Assembly: GCF_001544795.2 (NCBI RefSeq)
Contig: NZ_FCOI02000021.1
Span: 60,266-124,265 of the forward strand
DNA: 64,000 bases
Reading direction: 5' to 3'
Source of the DNA: Caballeronia temeraria
GTDB lineage: Bacteria; Pseudomonadota; Gammaproteobacteria; Burkholderiales; Burkholderiaceae
Part shown: piece after piece, positions 43,345 to 52,495 of the stretch
Numbering within the stretch: the stretch's first letter is position 1
Layout: the number at the start of each line of letters is the position of its first letter
Made by a program: the position numbers and the translations under genes
Notes under the pieces: model-generated
The model's database searches: none
The model's input: the letters and a program-made list of their open reading frames with translations, nothing else
What the model was told of the DNA's origin: nothing

Positions 43345-44890
43345 TTAGGCGGCAGTCGTCTTGAAGACGGCCATCGTCGCGCGCAGCGTTTCCGCCTGAT
43401 CCTGCAGGGAACCGGCAGCGGCCGCCGCCTGCTCAACGAGTGCGGCGTTCTGCTGCGTCACTTCGTCCATCTGGCTGATCGCCTGATTCACCTGTTCGAT
43501 GCCGCGACTCTGTTCGTTCGATGCAGAGGCGATCTCGTCCATGATGTCGGTGACCTTCTGGATCGCTGCGCCGATCTTGGTCATCGTCTCTCCGGCTTGC
43601 CCGACCAGTGCGGTGCCAGTGTGGACGCGCGAACTGGACGCCTCGATCAACTCGCGAATTTCCTTGGCGGCAGTCGAGGAACGTTGAGCGAGACTGCGCA
43701 CTTCGCCAGCGACGACTGCGAAACCGCGCCCCTGTTCGCCGGCGCGCGCGGCCTCGACCGCAGCGTTAAGCGCGAGGATGTTCGTCTGAAACGCGATGCC
43801 TTCGATCATCCCGATGATCTCGGCGATCTTGTGAGAGCTTTGCTCGATCTCAGCCATCGTGCCAACGACGTTCGTGACGATTGTCGCGCCTTCCTGGGCA
43901 ACGTCGCGTGCATTCCCCGCCAAGCCGCTTGCCTGACGTGCGTTTTCGGAATTGTGCTTCACGGCCGCAGTCAACTCTTCCATGCTCGCGGCTGTCTGTT
44001 CGAGCGACGCCGCTTGCTGCTCGGTGCGTGACGACAGGTCTGTGTTGCCGACAGCGATTTCACGGCTAGAATTGGCGATCGCATTAGCAGACGTCTTCAC
44101 ACTGTCAACGGCTGACAGCAGTTGCGTGCGCATCCGGGCCATCGAATACATGAGGCTGGAGCGGTCGTCCGCGGCGGTGGCCACGTCGACGGCGAGATTG
44201 TTGTCTGCGATCTGATTCGCCACTTCCGCTGCGTATGCCGGCTCCCCGCCCATCGACCGGAGAATCCCGCGATTCAGGCGCGACACTACAACGCTCAACA
44301 CGACCGCAATCACCACGAGCACGCCGAGACTCCATTCGAGGGATGTGTAGAACGCGGCATTGATGTCGTCGATGTAGACGCCGGTGACGACTAGCCAGTC
44401 CCACGGCTGATACATCGAGACATAGGACATCTTCGGCAGGATCTCATTGGTGCCGGGCTTCGCGAACGAGTAGTACGTGTAGCCCGCACCCTGACGCTTG
44501 CCCACATCGATAAGGTCTCGATACAGATAGACGCCGTTAGGGTCTTTAAAGTCCATCATCGTCTTGCCAACGAATTCGGGCTTCATCGGATGCACAAGCA
44601 CCTTCGCCTGCGAGTCGAAGACGCTGAAATAGCCGTTGTCACCGAACCGGATATCGCGGATCGCGTTGAGCGCCCCTTGCTTGGCCTGGTCCTGCGTCAT
44701 TGCGCCGGTGTTTGCCTGCTGCGCAAACTCACGAATGATGCTGTTTGCGACATCCGTGGCGTGCTTAATGCCCAGCTGCGTCTGTTCCGTGCGGATCGAG
44801 CGCATGCGAAACGCGTCGGCAACGGAGATTCCTGCGAGGCATACCAGGCTAAGCAGCAGAGGCAGCCAGAGTTTTCTGGAGAAAGGTCAT
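43345..44890 (-). CDS. Methyl-accepting chemotaxis protein (Cache sensor), 5' frameshift
   Basis: A chemoreceptor with an sCache-type sensor (FGDNGYFSVFDSQAKVLVHPMKPEFVGKTMMD), a membrane helix (LEWSLGVLVVIAVVLSVVVS), HAMP and a full signalling domain with EGIAFQTNILALNAAVEAARAGEQ. The longest in-frame start is at 44805, which lacks the first membrane helix. Deleting one base from the AAA at 44882-44884 joins an ATG at 44890 to MTFSRKLWLPLLLSLVCLAG, an ideal first helix. So the gene carries a one-base insertion, either real or a sequence error. It follows cheW by 29 bp. Confidence 0.9.
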
Positions 44891-44919
44891 GTCGTTGGCG
44901 TGTTGGTTTGTTGGTGTGC

Positions 44920-45408
44920 TTAGGCAGTGGCGCTTTCAACCAGCGCCATTTCTTCGCTCGTCATGAGTTTCTCGATGTCCATCAGAATCAACATACCGTC
45001 GTCGATCGTCCCGATCCCTGTGATGTAGTCCGTGCTGACCGTGGAATTGAATGCGGGCGCTGGTCGGATCTGCTCGGCCGTGAGCGTCTGCACGCCCGAG
45101 ACACCGTCAACGACGATGCCGACCACGCGGCCCGCGACGTTGAGCACGACGACAACCGTCTGGTCGTCGTAGACCACTCGCTCCAACTCGAACTTCTGGC
45201 GCATATCGGCGATTGGCACAATCACGCCGCGCAGGTTGATAACGCCCTTGATAAACACCGGCGCGTTTGCAACGCGCGTCACCGAGTCATATCCGCGAAT
45301 TTCCTGGACTTTCAAGATGTCAATCCCGTACTGCTCTTGCCCCAGGTTAAAGATGAGGAACTCTTCGCTGCTCGCCTCTGGCGCGCCGTGTCGTTGATCG
45401 GTCTTCAT
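44920..45408 (-). CDS. cheW: Chemotaxis coupling protein CheW
   Basis: A 162-aa CheW: EFLIFNLGQEQYGIDILKVQEIRGY at the N-terminus, FIKGVINLRGVIVPIADMR and VVDGVSGVQTL with the usual two beta barrels. It links chemoreceptors to CheA. It forms an operon with the receptor that follows, and a sigma-28 promoter lies 64 bp upstream. Confidence 0.95.
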   Translation of the reverse strand: MKTDQRHGAPEASSEEFLIFNLGQEQYGIDILKVQEIRGYDSVTRVANAPVFIKGVINLRGVIVPIADMRQKFELERVVYDDQTVVVVLNVAGRVVGIVVDGVSGVQTLTAEQIRPAPAFNSTVSTDYITGIGTIDDGMLILMDIEKLMTSEEMALVESATA

Positions 45409-45471
45409 TCTGAATTGGCCTCATGTTTTATTCAGGCAGGGCGCTCGTGTGCAGACGCTGCTAACTACCGG

Positions 45472-45498
45472 ACAACGGCATGCTGGATAAAAACTGAA
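45472..45498 (-). promoter_or_regulatory. Sigma-28 promoter of cheW-chemoreceptor operon
   Basis: On the minus strand TTCAGTTT, an 11-bp spacer and GCCGTTGT fit the FliA consensus in spacing and in most bases, 64 bp before cheW. It agrees with chemotaxis genes being late flagellar genes. Confidence 0.6.
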
Positions 45499-45705
45499 CC
45501 ATAAACCCGATATGTTCGTTGGCGCTTGGCGACGGTGTGTGCGTCTAGGTTGATGGGGGGGCTTGTTGCGCCGCGACTGGAAGCCGCGCGTGGGCGGCAA
45601 GAGGTTCGCCCCCCGCCGTCCATTGCGACGCCGGAGTGCTGGCCAATTCCGGGCTGGTTTGCCGAATCCCGTTCTTTTGCCTTCCGTGCTGGATCGCTTT
45701 TCCAC
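45499..45705. other. Divergent promoter region of two chemotaxis operons
   Basis: Nothing besides a GC-rich stretch (45550-45620) is visible between the two sigma-28 promoters of cheW and the next receptor gene. Confidence 0.4.
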
Positions 45706-45733
45706 TACAAAAGTGCCTTTCTGCAGCCGATAT
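45706..45733 (+). promoter_or_regulatory. Sigma-28-like promoter of the receptor at 45822
   Basis: TACAAAAG and GCCGATAT, 12 bp apart, resemble the FliA promoter; the downstream box is near perfect, the upstream box weaker. It lies 89 bp before the receptor start. Confidence 0.6.
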
Positions 45734-45821
45734 ACACGAACCGTCGTCTATCGAGAAGCGGCAGGCATGCGCGGGGCGCGCGACCGGCAGCCTTTTGCGA
45801 AAAGCGCTTGAACCAAAAACT

Positions 45822-47513
45822 ATGAAGAACCTCACGATTCGAGCGCGACTCGCGCTTACTATGGCCTTCCTCGGCTTGATTTTGGCGCTTTCGGTAGGTT
45901 TTGGCCTTTATGGCATCAGCGCGATTCACGCGTCGGCGAAAGACATCACTGCGAACTCTCTTCCCGCGGTCAACGCGCTCGGGATCTCGAGCAATTACAT
46001 CGCACGCGCGCGACTCGCGCTCGATCGCTACGCGCTGGATCCGTCAGATGCTGATGCACCGGGACTTCCAGCGCGCGCCAGTGGTTTCATGCGCCAGTCA
46101 GACGAGTGGTACAGCAAATATGACGCGATTCCACGCGGCGCCGATGAGGACGCTCTGGCGAAGGCAGTCGTCGATGCGAGGGCGGACGTGCGACAGAACG
46201 TCGAAAAATTTAGCGCTGCAATTCAAGCGGGTGACAAGGAGACCGTTACGCGCCTCGCGTACAAGGACCTCCCTGCGTCATATACCCGAAGCATCGAGGC
46301 GTTCGACAAGTTGAAGGCGTTCCAACTTACAGACGCGGCGCGCCAAGAGGCAGAGAACGAAGCCCGTGCGGCGACACTGCGCAACCTGGGTCTTGTCGCG
46401 CTTTTTATGGGAATCGCTGCAGCGGCGGTTGGCTGGCTCGTCTTGCGCCGTGCCATCATGACGCCGCTTGGTGAAGCGCTGATGCACTTCGAGCACATTT
46501 CAAGTGGCGATCTCACGCAAGAAGTGACGATCAACAAGCGCGATGAGATGGGTCAGTTGCTTGCCGGCGTTGCCGCCATGAAAGACAAGTTGGCCGCTAC
46601 TGTCGGAAGCGTCCGGTCGAGCAGCGAAGCGATCGCTAGCGCCAGCAAGCAGATCGCCGCAGGCAATACGGACCTGTCGTCGCGTACCGAGGAGCAAGCG
46701 GCATCGCTTCAAGAAACTGCCGCGAGCATGGAAGAGCTCACCTCCACGGTCAAGCAGAATTCTGAGAATGCCAAGCAGGCGAGCGGGCTGGCGGACAACG
46801 CCAACGTCGTCGCGAACGAGGGCAGTGCGATCGTCGGACAGGTCGTTGAGACGATGGCTAGCATCGAGCAGAGTTCGGCGAAGATTGCTGAGATCATCGG
46901 CATCATTGAAGGTATCGCCTTTCAGACCAACATCCTTGCACTCAACGCCGCCGTGGAAGCGGCTCGCGCCGGCGATCAAGGTCGGGGCTTTGCCGTAGTG
47001 GCGAGCGAAGTTCGCAGCCTTGCACAGCGCTCATCCTCAGCGGCGAAAGAGATCAGGGAGTTGATCGAGACGTCTGGCGGCCGCGTGCAGGCCGGAACGG
47101 AACTCGTCGCGAGAGCAGGCGAAACCATGCAACGCGTCGGCAGAGCGATCCAGCGTGTCACCGACATCATGGGCGAGATCGCCTCGGCGTCGAACGAGCA
47201 GAGCCGTGGCATAGAGCAAGTGAATCAAGCCATCTCGCAGATGGACGAGGTGACGCAGCAGAACGCGGCGCTTGTTGAGGAAGCAGCGGCAGCCGCAGGT
47301 TCGATGGAGGACCAGGCGAAGCAACTGACTGCAGCCGTCGCCGTTTTCCGTACCGGCCACGCGAAGCAGCCAGTGAGCCACCGAGGACTTCCCACGCCGC
47401 GGGCTACGTCGGCAAAAAAGAGCGCGCCGACGACCGGTGCGTTGAAGCCGTTGGCTGCGCCAAAGCCGTCAGCAGTGGCGGAAGCGGCTGAAGGCGACTG
47501 GTCGAAGTTCTAG
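45822..47513 (+). CDS. Methyl-accepting chemotaxis protein (four-helix-bundle sensor)
   Basis: A 563-aa receptor: first helix (LALTMAFLGLILALSVGFGL), four-helix-bundle ligand domain, second helix (LGLVALFMGIAAAAVGWLVL), HAMP with FEHISSGDLTQEV and the signalling domain with EGIAFQTNILALNAAVEAARAGDQ. A Pro/Ala-rich tail of about 60 residues ends in EGDWSKF, a C-terminal motif like CheR-binding pentapeptides. It starts MKNLTIRARLAL at 45822. It is the closest relative in the window of the island receptor at 21131, which lacks the tail. Confidence 0.95.
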   Translation: MKNLTIRARLALTMAFLGLILALSVGFGLYGISAIHASAKDITANSLPAVNALGISSNYIARARLALDRYALDPSDADAPGLPARASGFMRQSDEWYSKYDAIPRGADEDALAKAVVDARADVRQNVEKFSAAIQAGDKETVTRLAYKDLPASYTRSIEAFDKLKAFQLTDAARQEAENEARAATLRNLGLVALFMGIAAAAVGWLVLRRAIMTPLGEALMHFEHISSGDLTQEVTINKRDEMGQLLAGVAAMKDKLAATVGSVRSSSEAIASASKQIAAGNTDLSSRTEEQAASLQETAASMEELTSTVKQNSENAKQASGLADNANVVANEGSAIVGQVVETMASIEQSSAKIAEIIGIIEGIAFQTNILALNAAVEAARAGDQGRGFAVVASEVRSLAQRSSSAAKEIRELIETSGGRVQAGTELVARAGETMQRVGRAIQRVTDIMGEIASASNEQSRGIEQVNQAISQMDEVTQQNAALVEEAAAAAGSMEDQAKQLTAAVAVFRTGHAKQPVSHRGLPTPRATSAKKSAPTTGALKPLAAPKPSAVAEAAEGDWSKF

Positions 47514-47761
47514 CCTGATCGCCGTTTGGAGGTAGCGTAGGCCGTATTAAATCTGTCACCGTTGCGACAGTAAATGTGTCACTTGAGGAATACTCGATGC
47601 TCCGAGGTCTATAGAGACTCGTTGGGCAAGGGTTTCGACGACGCAAAATAAAAGAGTCACTGGCTAGGCGATTGGACTCGCGCTCCGCTACGCATGCCGC
47701 CGCAGACCCCCGTCGGGCGGCTCGCGGCCACAAGCGGTCGTACAGTTCCTCCGCTCTTAGG
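47514..47761. other. Short intergenic stretch with possible IS21-like end
   Basis: AAATCTGTCAC and AAATGTGTCACTT occur within 30 bp (about 47548-47585), a pattern seen at the multiple-repeat ends of IS21-family elements. No transposase gene follows, so at most a solitary remnant is present. Confidence 0.3.
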
Positions 47762-47845
47762 TCATGCGAGTGCCTCTTCGAGACTCGTAAGCGGCCGTCC
47801 GATCATATTCATGATGTAGATGATGGTCTCATCAGCTAAATCCAT
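47762..47845 (-). CDS. Possible 27-aa remnant after the LOG-family gene
   Basis: ATG at 47845 overlaps the stop of the upstream gene. The peptide DETIIYIMNMIGRPLTSLEEALA resembles the C-terminal tail of NmrA-type NAD(P)-binding proteins (LIGRPTTPL...), so it is probably the end of a gene whose main part is lost. Confidence 0.35.
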   Translation of the reverse strand: MDLADETIIYIMNMIGRPLTSLEEALA

Positions 47846-48453
47846 TTGGGTACATCGATACGTGACTGACGACGTAACGACTCAATCAATTCGTTTGGGT
47901 CGCTATGGATAGCGATGGATTCACGATGTGCGAAAGGCAGAAATCTCTGCTCAACCAAGTGATCGATGAAACCCATGAAGGGCATGAAGAAGTTCGCAGT
48001 GTTCAACAGACCCAAAGGCTTGTCGATTTCCTGCAACTGGTTCATCGTCCAGGCTTCCATCACTTCTTCAATCGTTCCGATTCCTCCGGGCAGTGCAATG
48101 AATGCGTCAGCAAGCTCGACCATCCGCTCCTTGCGCTTTCTTAGCGTGGATGCGATCTCGCATTGAGTTAGCGCCGAATGCGAATGGCCGCGCCGATGCA
48201 GGTTTTCTGTGATGACGCCGTGCACCTGGCCTCCCGCCGATATTGCCGCATCGGCTACGACACCCATCAATCCTTTGGTCGTCCCACCATACACTACCTT
48301 TATGCCCACACCTGCCAAGGCCAGGCCGAGCTTGCGTGCGTCCTGTGCGTATTGTTCAGAAGCACCGAAGTTCGAGCCGCAGAAAACGGCGATGGCGTTG
48401 ATTGTGCGCGACAGCGTTTCAGTCGAGGTTTTCTCTGGCATGCTGAAGCTCAA
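47836..48453 (-). CDS. LOG family protein (TIGR00730 Rossmann fold)
   Basis: About 205 aa with AVFCGSNFGASEQY near residue 22, VVYGGTTKGLMGVVADAA and the signature PGGIGTIEEVMEAWT. Members release cytokinin bases or hydrolyse nucleoside 5'-monophosphates at the glycosidic bond. Starts at a TTG/CTG-like codon of 48453 or more likely the ATG at 48441 (MPEKTSTE). It overlaps the end of the azoreductase gene, so both are in one operon. Confidence 0.9.
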   Translation of the reverse strand: MSFSMPEKTSTETLSRTINAIAVFCGSNFGASEQYAQDARKLGLALAGVGIKVVYGGTTKGLMGVVADAAISAGGQVHGVITENLHRRGHSHSALTQCEIASTLRKRKERMVELADAFIALPGGIGTIEEVMEAWTMNQLQEIDKPLGLLNTANFFMPFMGFIDHLVEQRFLPFAHRESIAIHSDPNELIESLRRQSRIDVPKWI

Positions 48454-49057
48454 GAGAGTTGAAATGGGACGTGAGCGCTTGATCGGCCACGCGACGGGCG
48501 AGTTCCACGGACTCCGCGCGTGCGCCAGTCCCTTCTACTGAGAAGAAGCGCAGATTGTTGAGTCCGATCGACGCCAGAAAGGCTTTCAGATAGGGCGTCA
48601 GGAAATCCAGCTGATGAGCGTTCGTTCCGGAAAAGCGTCCGCCGGACGCTACCGCGATGTACACAGGTCGATCGCGCAGCATGCCCTTCTTGCCCGAGGT
48701 TGCCATGGTGAACGTCCTTCGCGCACGAACCACATGATCGATCCACGCCTTAAGGGAGGACGGCACGCTGAGATTGTGCATGGGCGTTCCGATGACGACT
48801 ACGTCCGCCCGCTCAAGCTCCACGATCAACTCGTCGGACATGGCGGACGACCCCTTTCCGTAGGGTCCCGCATCGTTTGAATGCTGCATGAACGCATAGT
48901 CCGCATCGACGTGCGGTAGCGCTCCATCACCAAGTCTGCGGACGACCAGTTCGGCCTTGGGATTTCTTTGAAAAAGCATCTCGACGATTTTCCTCGAAAG
49001 CCTTTGACTCTCTGAAGACTCTCCCCGTGCACTGAATGTGAGATGCAGGATGTTCAT
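48419..49057 (-). CDS. azoR: FMN-dependent NADH-azoreductase
   Basis: A 212-aa flavodoxin-fold enzyme matching AzoR: SARGESSESQRLSRKIVE at the FMN phosphate loop, GTPMHNLSVPSSLKAWIDHVVRARRTF and VASGGRF. It reduces quinones and azo dyes by two-electron transfer from NADH. The start lies in an operon with the LOG gene (35-bp overlap) and is divergent from the MocR-type gene at 49341. Quinone reduction would be useful for a hydroquinone degrader, but this gene lies outside the island. Confidence 0.92.
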   Translation of the reverse strand: MNILHLTFSARGESSESQRLSRKIVEMLFQRNPKAELVVRRLGDGALPHVDADYAFMQHSNDAGPYGKGSSAMSDELIVELERADVVVIGTPMHNLSVPSSLKAWIDHVVRARRTFTMATSGKKGMLRDRPVYIAVASGGRFSGTNAHQLDFLTPYLKAFLASIGLNNLRFFSVEGTGARAESVELARRVADQALTSHFNSLELQHARENLD

Positions 49058-49340
49058 CTAAGTGGTTCCCAAAGTTCCGTTTCAAGGCAGCGGTGCTGTG
49101 TTCTTCTGATGCGCCTGGATCGCTTGATGAAGGCGTCGCGTGGGAATACTCTAACGAGGGGATGGTTTAGCTAACAGAACCAAGAATTGAGTTTTCGTAT
49201 GGACCATCACGACGACGTCGAATTGAATAGCGGACAATGCCGAAGCGGCAGACAAAACTGTCACTGCTGCGAACAGCATGAGACGCCTGTTTCGCATGCC
49301 ATGGTTCAATCCTTTTTCAGACGCGCAGACGCGACCGCTC
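49058..49340. other. Divergent promoter region of azoR and MocR
   Basis: A 283-bp intergenic region. Nothing besides expected promoter sequence is recognisable. Confidence 0.35.
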
Positions 49341-50762
49341 ATGGTCAAATTGAAAACATCGATTGTTTCACCGCTCGATCCAACCGCGGAGACTCCGCTT
49401 TATCGCCAGATCTATGAACGTCTCGTGGCGGTCATCGCGGATGGCACGCTCAAGCCCGGCGACCGAATACCCTCCGCGCGCGCCCTGACGACCGAACTGG
49501 GTCTGGCCCGGGGCACGGTGAATACTGCGTATGAGCTATTGGCCGCCGAAGGGTATGTCGTCTCGCGAGGTCAGGCGGGAACCATCGTCACGCCCGGCCT
49601 CCGAGAACGGATTCCAACACGGGAGGTGCAGCCAAAGTTGAAGGCCGTGCCAGAAGCCCCCAGCTTCCGACCCGATTCCATCTTGCCTTTCCAGATGGGC
49701 TTGCCTGCACTCGACATGTTTCCACGAAAAATTTGGGCCCGGCTGGGCGCGAACCGGATTCGTGCCATGCAAGCGTTCGACATGATTCACCCGCCGGTGT
49801 GTGGCCTGGAAGAGCTTCGCGGGGCTATCGCGACATACCTTCAGGTCGCGCGCGGGATTAAGTGCGCGCCAACACAGGTGTTCGTAACATCAGGCTATCG
49901 TCAGTCGATCGAACTCATCTCTCACGCGCTATTCCACGCGGGCGATCAGGTGTGGTATGAAAATCCGGGGTACCCGCCGACCCGGCAGTTGATCGGTATG
50001 CTCAATCTGAGCGGAGTTTCCATTCCGGTGGACGAAGAAGGAATAGATGTTGCCTGCGGCATTGAACTTGCGCCGCGCGCGCGGGCGGTGATCGTGACTC
50101 CCGCCCATCAAAGCCCTTTAAGCGTAACACTTTCGTTGCCCCGCCGTCTGGCCTTGCTGGAATGGGCTGCGCGAAACAAGGGATGGATCGTCGAAGATGA
50201 CTACGATGGCGAATATCGCTATGTCAGCCGGCCCTTGCCAGCGCTGAAAAGTCTTGATGGAAACGAAAGAGTCCTTTATGCGGGCACCTTCAGCAAGGTG
50301 CTGATGCCGAGCCTTCGACTCGCGTATCTGGTCGTCCCCGACACGCTCGTCGAACGCTTCGAGCAGGTCGTTCAAACGCTTGGCACAGGCACGTCCCACC
50401 TCGTTCAGGCAATGGTGACATCGTTCATGAGAGAGGGGCACTTTGCACGACATATTCAGCGAATGCGCAGGCTATATGCCGAACGACGCGATGCAACGGT
50501 TGCAGGTCTTGAAAGCGCTCTGGGTGACTATGTGGACATCGATGCACAACCTGGTGGGATGCATCTGATCTTGCGTTTGCGTGGTCGCCGGTCGGACCGC
50601 CGGCTCGTTGCGAGTATGGGTGAAAACGGCCTGTACGCCGAAGCACTTTCGGATTGGAGCGAGGGACGGCAAGTCGGATCGGCGCTGCTCGTCGGCTTCA
50701 CGAACGTTGACAGTCAGGCAACCGCGGCGCAACTCGGCAAGCGAATCCTGGCGCTGATGTGA
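49341..50762 (+). CDS. MocR/PdxR-type GntR regulator with aminotransferase domain
   Basis: About 473 aa from the ATG at 49341 (further in-frame ATG upstream at 49296). The GntR winged helix (PLYRQIYERLVAVIADGTLKPGDRIPSARALTTELGLARGTVNTAYELL) is joined to a fold-type I PLP domain: SGYRQSIELI, YENPGYPP and TFSKVLMPSLRLAYLV, whose Lys should bind PLP. MocR proteins sense PLP, amines or amino acids. It lies directly before the CMD-SugE-isochorismatase set with a matching inverted repeat in between. Confidence 0.92.
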   Translation: MVKLKTSIVSPLDPTAETPLYRQIYERLVAVIADGTLKPGDRIPSARALTTELGLARGTVNTAYELLAAEGYVVSRGQAGTIVTPGLRERIPTREVQPKLKAVPEAPSFRPDSILPFQMGLPALDMFPRKIWARLGANRIRAMQAFDMIHPPVCGLEELRGAIATYLQVARGIKCAPTQVFVTSGYRQSIELISHALFHAGDQVWYENPGYPPTRQLIGMLNLSGVSIPVDEEGIDVACGIELAPRARAVIVTPAHQSPLSVTLSLPRRLALLEWAARNKGWIVEDDYDGEYRYVSRPLPALKSLDGNERVLYAGTFSKVLMPSLRLAYLVVPDTLVERFEQVVQTLGTGTSHLVQAMVTSFMREGHFARHIQRMRRLYAERRDATVAGLESALGDYVDIDAQPGGMHLILRLRGRRSDRRLVASMGENGLYAEALSDWSEGRQVGSALLVGFTNVDSQATAAQLGKRILALM

Positions 50763-50813
50763 CCGGGTCGACACATGCGCCAAGAATCATGGCATAGCGC
50801 GGATGCAAGTTCA

Positions 50814-50834
50814 TGGTCCTTTTGAACTAGACCA
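50814..50834. promoter_or_regulatory. Probable MocR operator
   Basis: TGGTC (50814-50818), 11 bp, GACCA (50830-50834) form an inverted repeat 50 bp upstream of the CMD-family gene, just after the MocR gene. MocR sites are often such GGTC/GACC repeats. Confidence 0.5.
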
Positions 50835-50883
50835 AGGTGAGACAAGATGAAGCCTCTTTAACGATCGATCAGAGGGATTCTTG

Positions 50884-51342
50884 ATGACACAACGCATCAA
50901 CTACAGCAAGGCGTCGCCGGACGCGTATCGGGCGTTCGGTGAAGTACATTCGATACTTCAGAAATGCGGCCTTGCGAAGGAGCTGATCAACCTCGTGTAC
51001 TTGCGCGTCTCGCAGATCAATGGCTGTGCTTTCTGTATCGATATGCACACGCGAGACCTGAAGAAGCTCGGGGTATCGGAGGAAAAGCTCACCCTTCTAC
51101 AGGTCTGGCACGACGCCGGCACGCTGTACAGCGCGCGCGAGAAAGCAGCGATCGCCTGGGCGGAAGTGGTCACGGATGTGGCGGCAACGCACGCTCCCGA
51201 TGACGCTTATCAAGCGGCGGCGGCCGAATTCAATGACAAGGAACTCGCCGACCTCACCTATGCGATCAGCCTGATGAACGCTTTCAATCGTCTTGGCATC
51301 GCCTTCCGCACCGTTCCCGCCGCAGCTTACGCTAAAGCCTGA
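50884..51342 (+). CDS. Carboxymuconolactone decarboxylase (AhpD-like) family protein
   Basis: A 152-aa AhpD-fold protein with the redox pair C-x-x-C in NGCAFCIDMH and the downstream FNRLGIAFRTVP. Such proteins are peroxidase- or decarboxylase-like, and small stand-alone ones often protect against peroxides. It is the first gene after the MocR-type regulator, followed 30 bp later by the SMR transporter. An oxidative or electrophile response is plausible. Confidence 0.9.
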   Translation: MTQRINYSKASPDAYRAFGEVHSILQKCGLAKELINLVYLRVSQINGCAFCIDMHTRDLKKLGVSEEKLTLLQVWHDAGTLYSAREKAAIAWAEVVTDVAATHAPDDAYQAAAAEFNDKELADLTYAISLMNAFNRLGIAFRTVPAAAYAKA

Positions 51343-51372
51343 CATCGCGCACCTTGTACGGAGTTTTCACTG

Positions 51373-51684
51373 ATGGCATGGCTACTACTTAGCCTGGCAG
51401 GCGTGCTTGAGATCGCTTTCGCCTTTGCGATGAAGGCCTCAGACGGCTTCACGCGACTGACGCCCGGGCTGCTTACGGTCGCGACCGGGCTGTCGAGCGT
51501 GATTCTGCTCTCCGTGGCGCTTCGTACAGTGCCGGTCGGGACCGGCTACGCCGTGTGGACCGGAATCGGGGCGGCGGGTACGGCAATTCTTGGTATCGCT
51601 TTGCTCGGAGATTCGGCCGCACCGTTGCGGGTGTTTTTCATTCTGCTGATTCTCGGTGGCGTGATCGGACTCAAGTTTGCATGA
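51373..51684 (+). CDS. sugE: SugE/Gdx-type small multidrug-resistance transporter
   Basis: A 103-aa SMR protein with four helices. It has the conserved Glu14 (LEIAFAF), MKASDGFTRL as in SugE, and YAVWTGIGAAG, ending GVIGLKFA. SugE/Gdx exports guanidinium or quaternary amines in exchange for protons. The Trp next to the essential Glu in Gdx (EVVWA) is Phe here (EIAFA). GGAG precedes the start. It is coupled to the CMD gene. Confidence 0.93.
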   Translation: MAWLLLSLAGVLEIAFAFAMKASDGFTRLTPGLLTVATGLSSVILLSVALRTVPVGTGYAVWTGIGAAGTAILGIALLGDSAAPLRVFFILLILGGVIGLKFA

Positions 51685-51868
51685 GCGCGCTCGATACGCC
51701 TGTGACCGCCGACCTGACGAAAGTCGGATCAATTTCTTTGACACAGTTGTTCTCATGACACGTGTAAAAAAGGCAGCAGCCGTACAGATCGCCCGCTAAT
51801 TCTATTTTCAGCAAGCGCCGGCGTCGCCTCTGGCCGGTTCGGCTCGCAGTTCAACAGCGGAGATTTCG

Positions 51869-52495
51869 ATGACCAGCTACGACCCCAAGATCACAGCAGT
51901 TCTTTGCGTGGATCTGTACAACGACTTTCTGAGTGACGGAGGCAAGCTATTTCCGTGGATCAAGGACATCGCCGCAGAGAACAACATGATGGAGAACCTT
52001 CGGACGATCGTACGAACGGCGCGTACCTCCGGCCTCACGATTTTTCACGTACCGCACCATCGTTGGGAGTCGGGTGACTACGTGAACTGGAAATATCCGT
52101 CGCCTTACCAGCTTGGTGCGGCTGAGCGTCAAGCCTTTGCAAAGGGAACATGGGGCGGTACGTTTCACGATGAATTTCAGGTGCAACCAGGCGACATTGT
52201 TGCGACTGAGCACTGGGCATCCAGCGGCTTTCCAAATACCGATCTGGACCAACTGCTTAAAAGGAACTACAAGGAAAAGATCATCCTGATTGGACTGCTT
52301 GCGAACACCTGCCTTGAAGCGACGGGCCGCATCGGGATGGAACTTGGCTATCACGTAACTCTCGTTCGGGATGCGACCTCTGCGCGTTCACATGAAGCAC
52401 TTCGCGCTGCCATGGATATTAATGGCCCCACCTACGCCCATGAAGTATTGACAACCAGGGAATTGATCGCTGCCATCACAAGCAATGCGACATGA
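51869..52495 (+). CDS. Isochorismatase-like cysteine hydrolase
   Basis: A 208-aa protein of the isochorismatase/nicotinamidase fold: catalytic Asp in AVLCVDLYNDFL, Lys in FAKGTWG and the nucleophile Cys in LIGLLANTCLEATGR. Members hydrolyse amides or N-carbamoyl groups. GGAG precedes the ATG. It is the third gene after the MocR regulator; an amine or guanidine-related hydrolysis together with SugE is possible but not shown. Confidence 0.9.
   Translation: MTSYDPKITAVLCVDLYNDFLSDGGKLFPWIKDIAAENNMMENLRTIVRTARTSGLTIFHVPHHRWESGDYVNWKYPSPYQLGAAERQAFAKGTWGGTFHDEFQVQPGDIVATEHWASSGFPNTDLDQLLKRNYKEKIILIGLLANTCLEATGRIGMELGYHVTLVRDATSARSHEALRAAMDINGPTYAHEVLTTRELIAAITSNAT

Noticed and set aside
43952..45504. 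Plus-strand frames opposite the chemoreceptor and cheW
   Set aside because: Mirror frames of MCP and CheW coding DNA, which always give long antisense frames because of codon bias.
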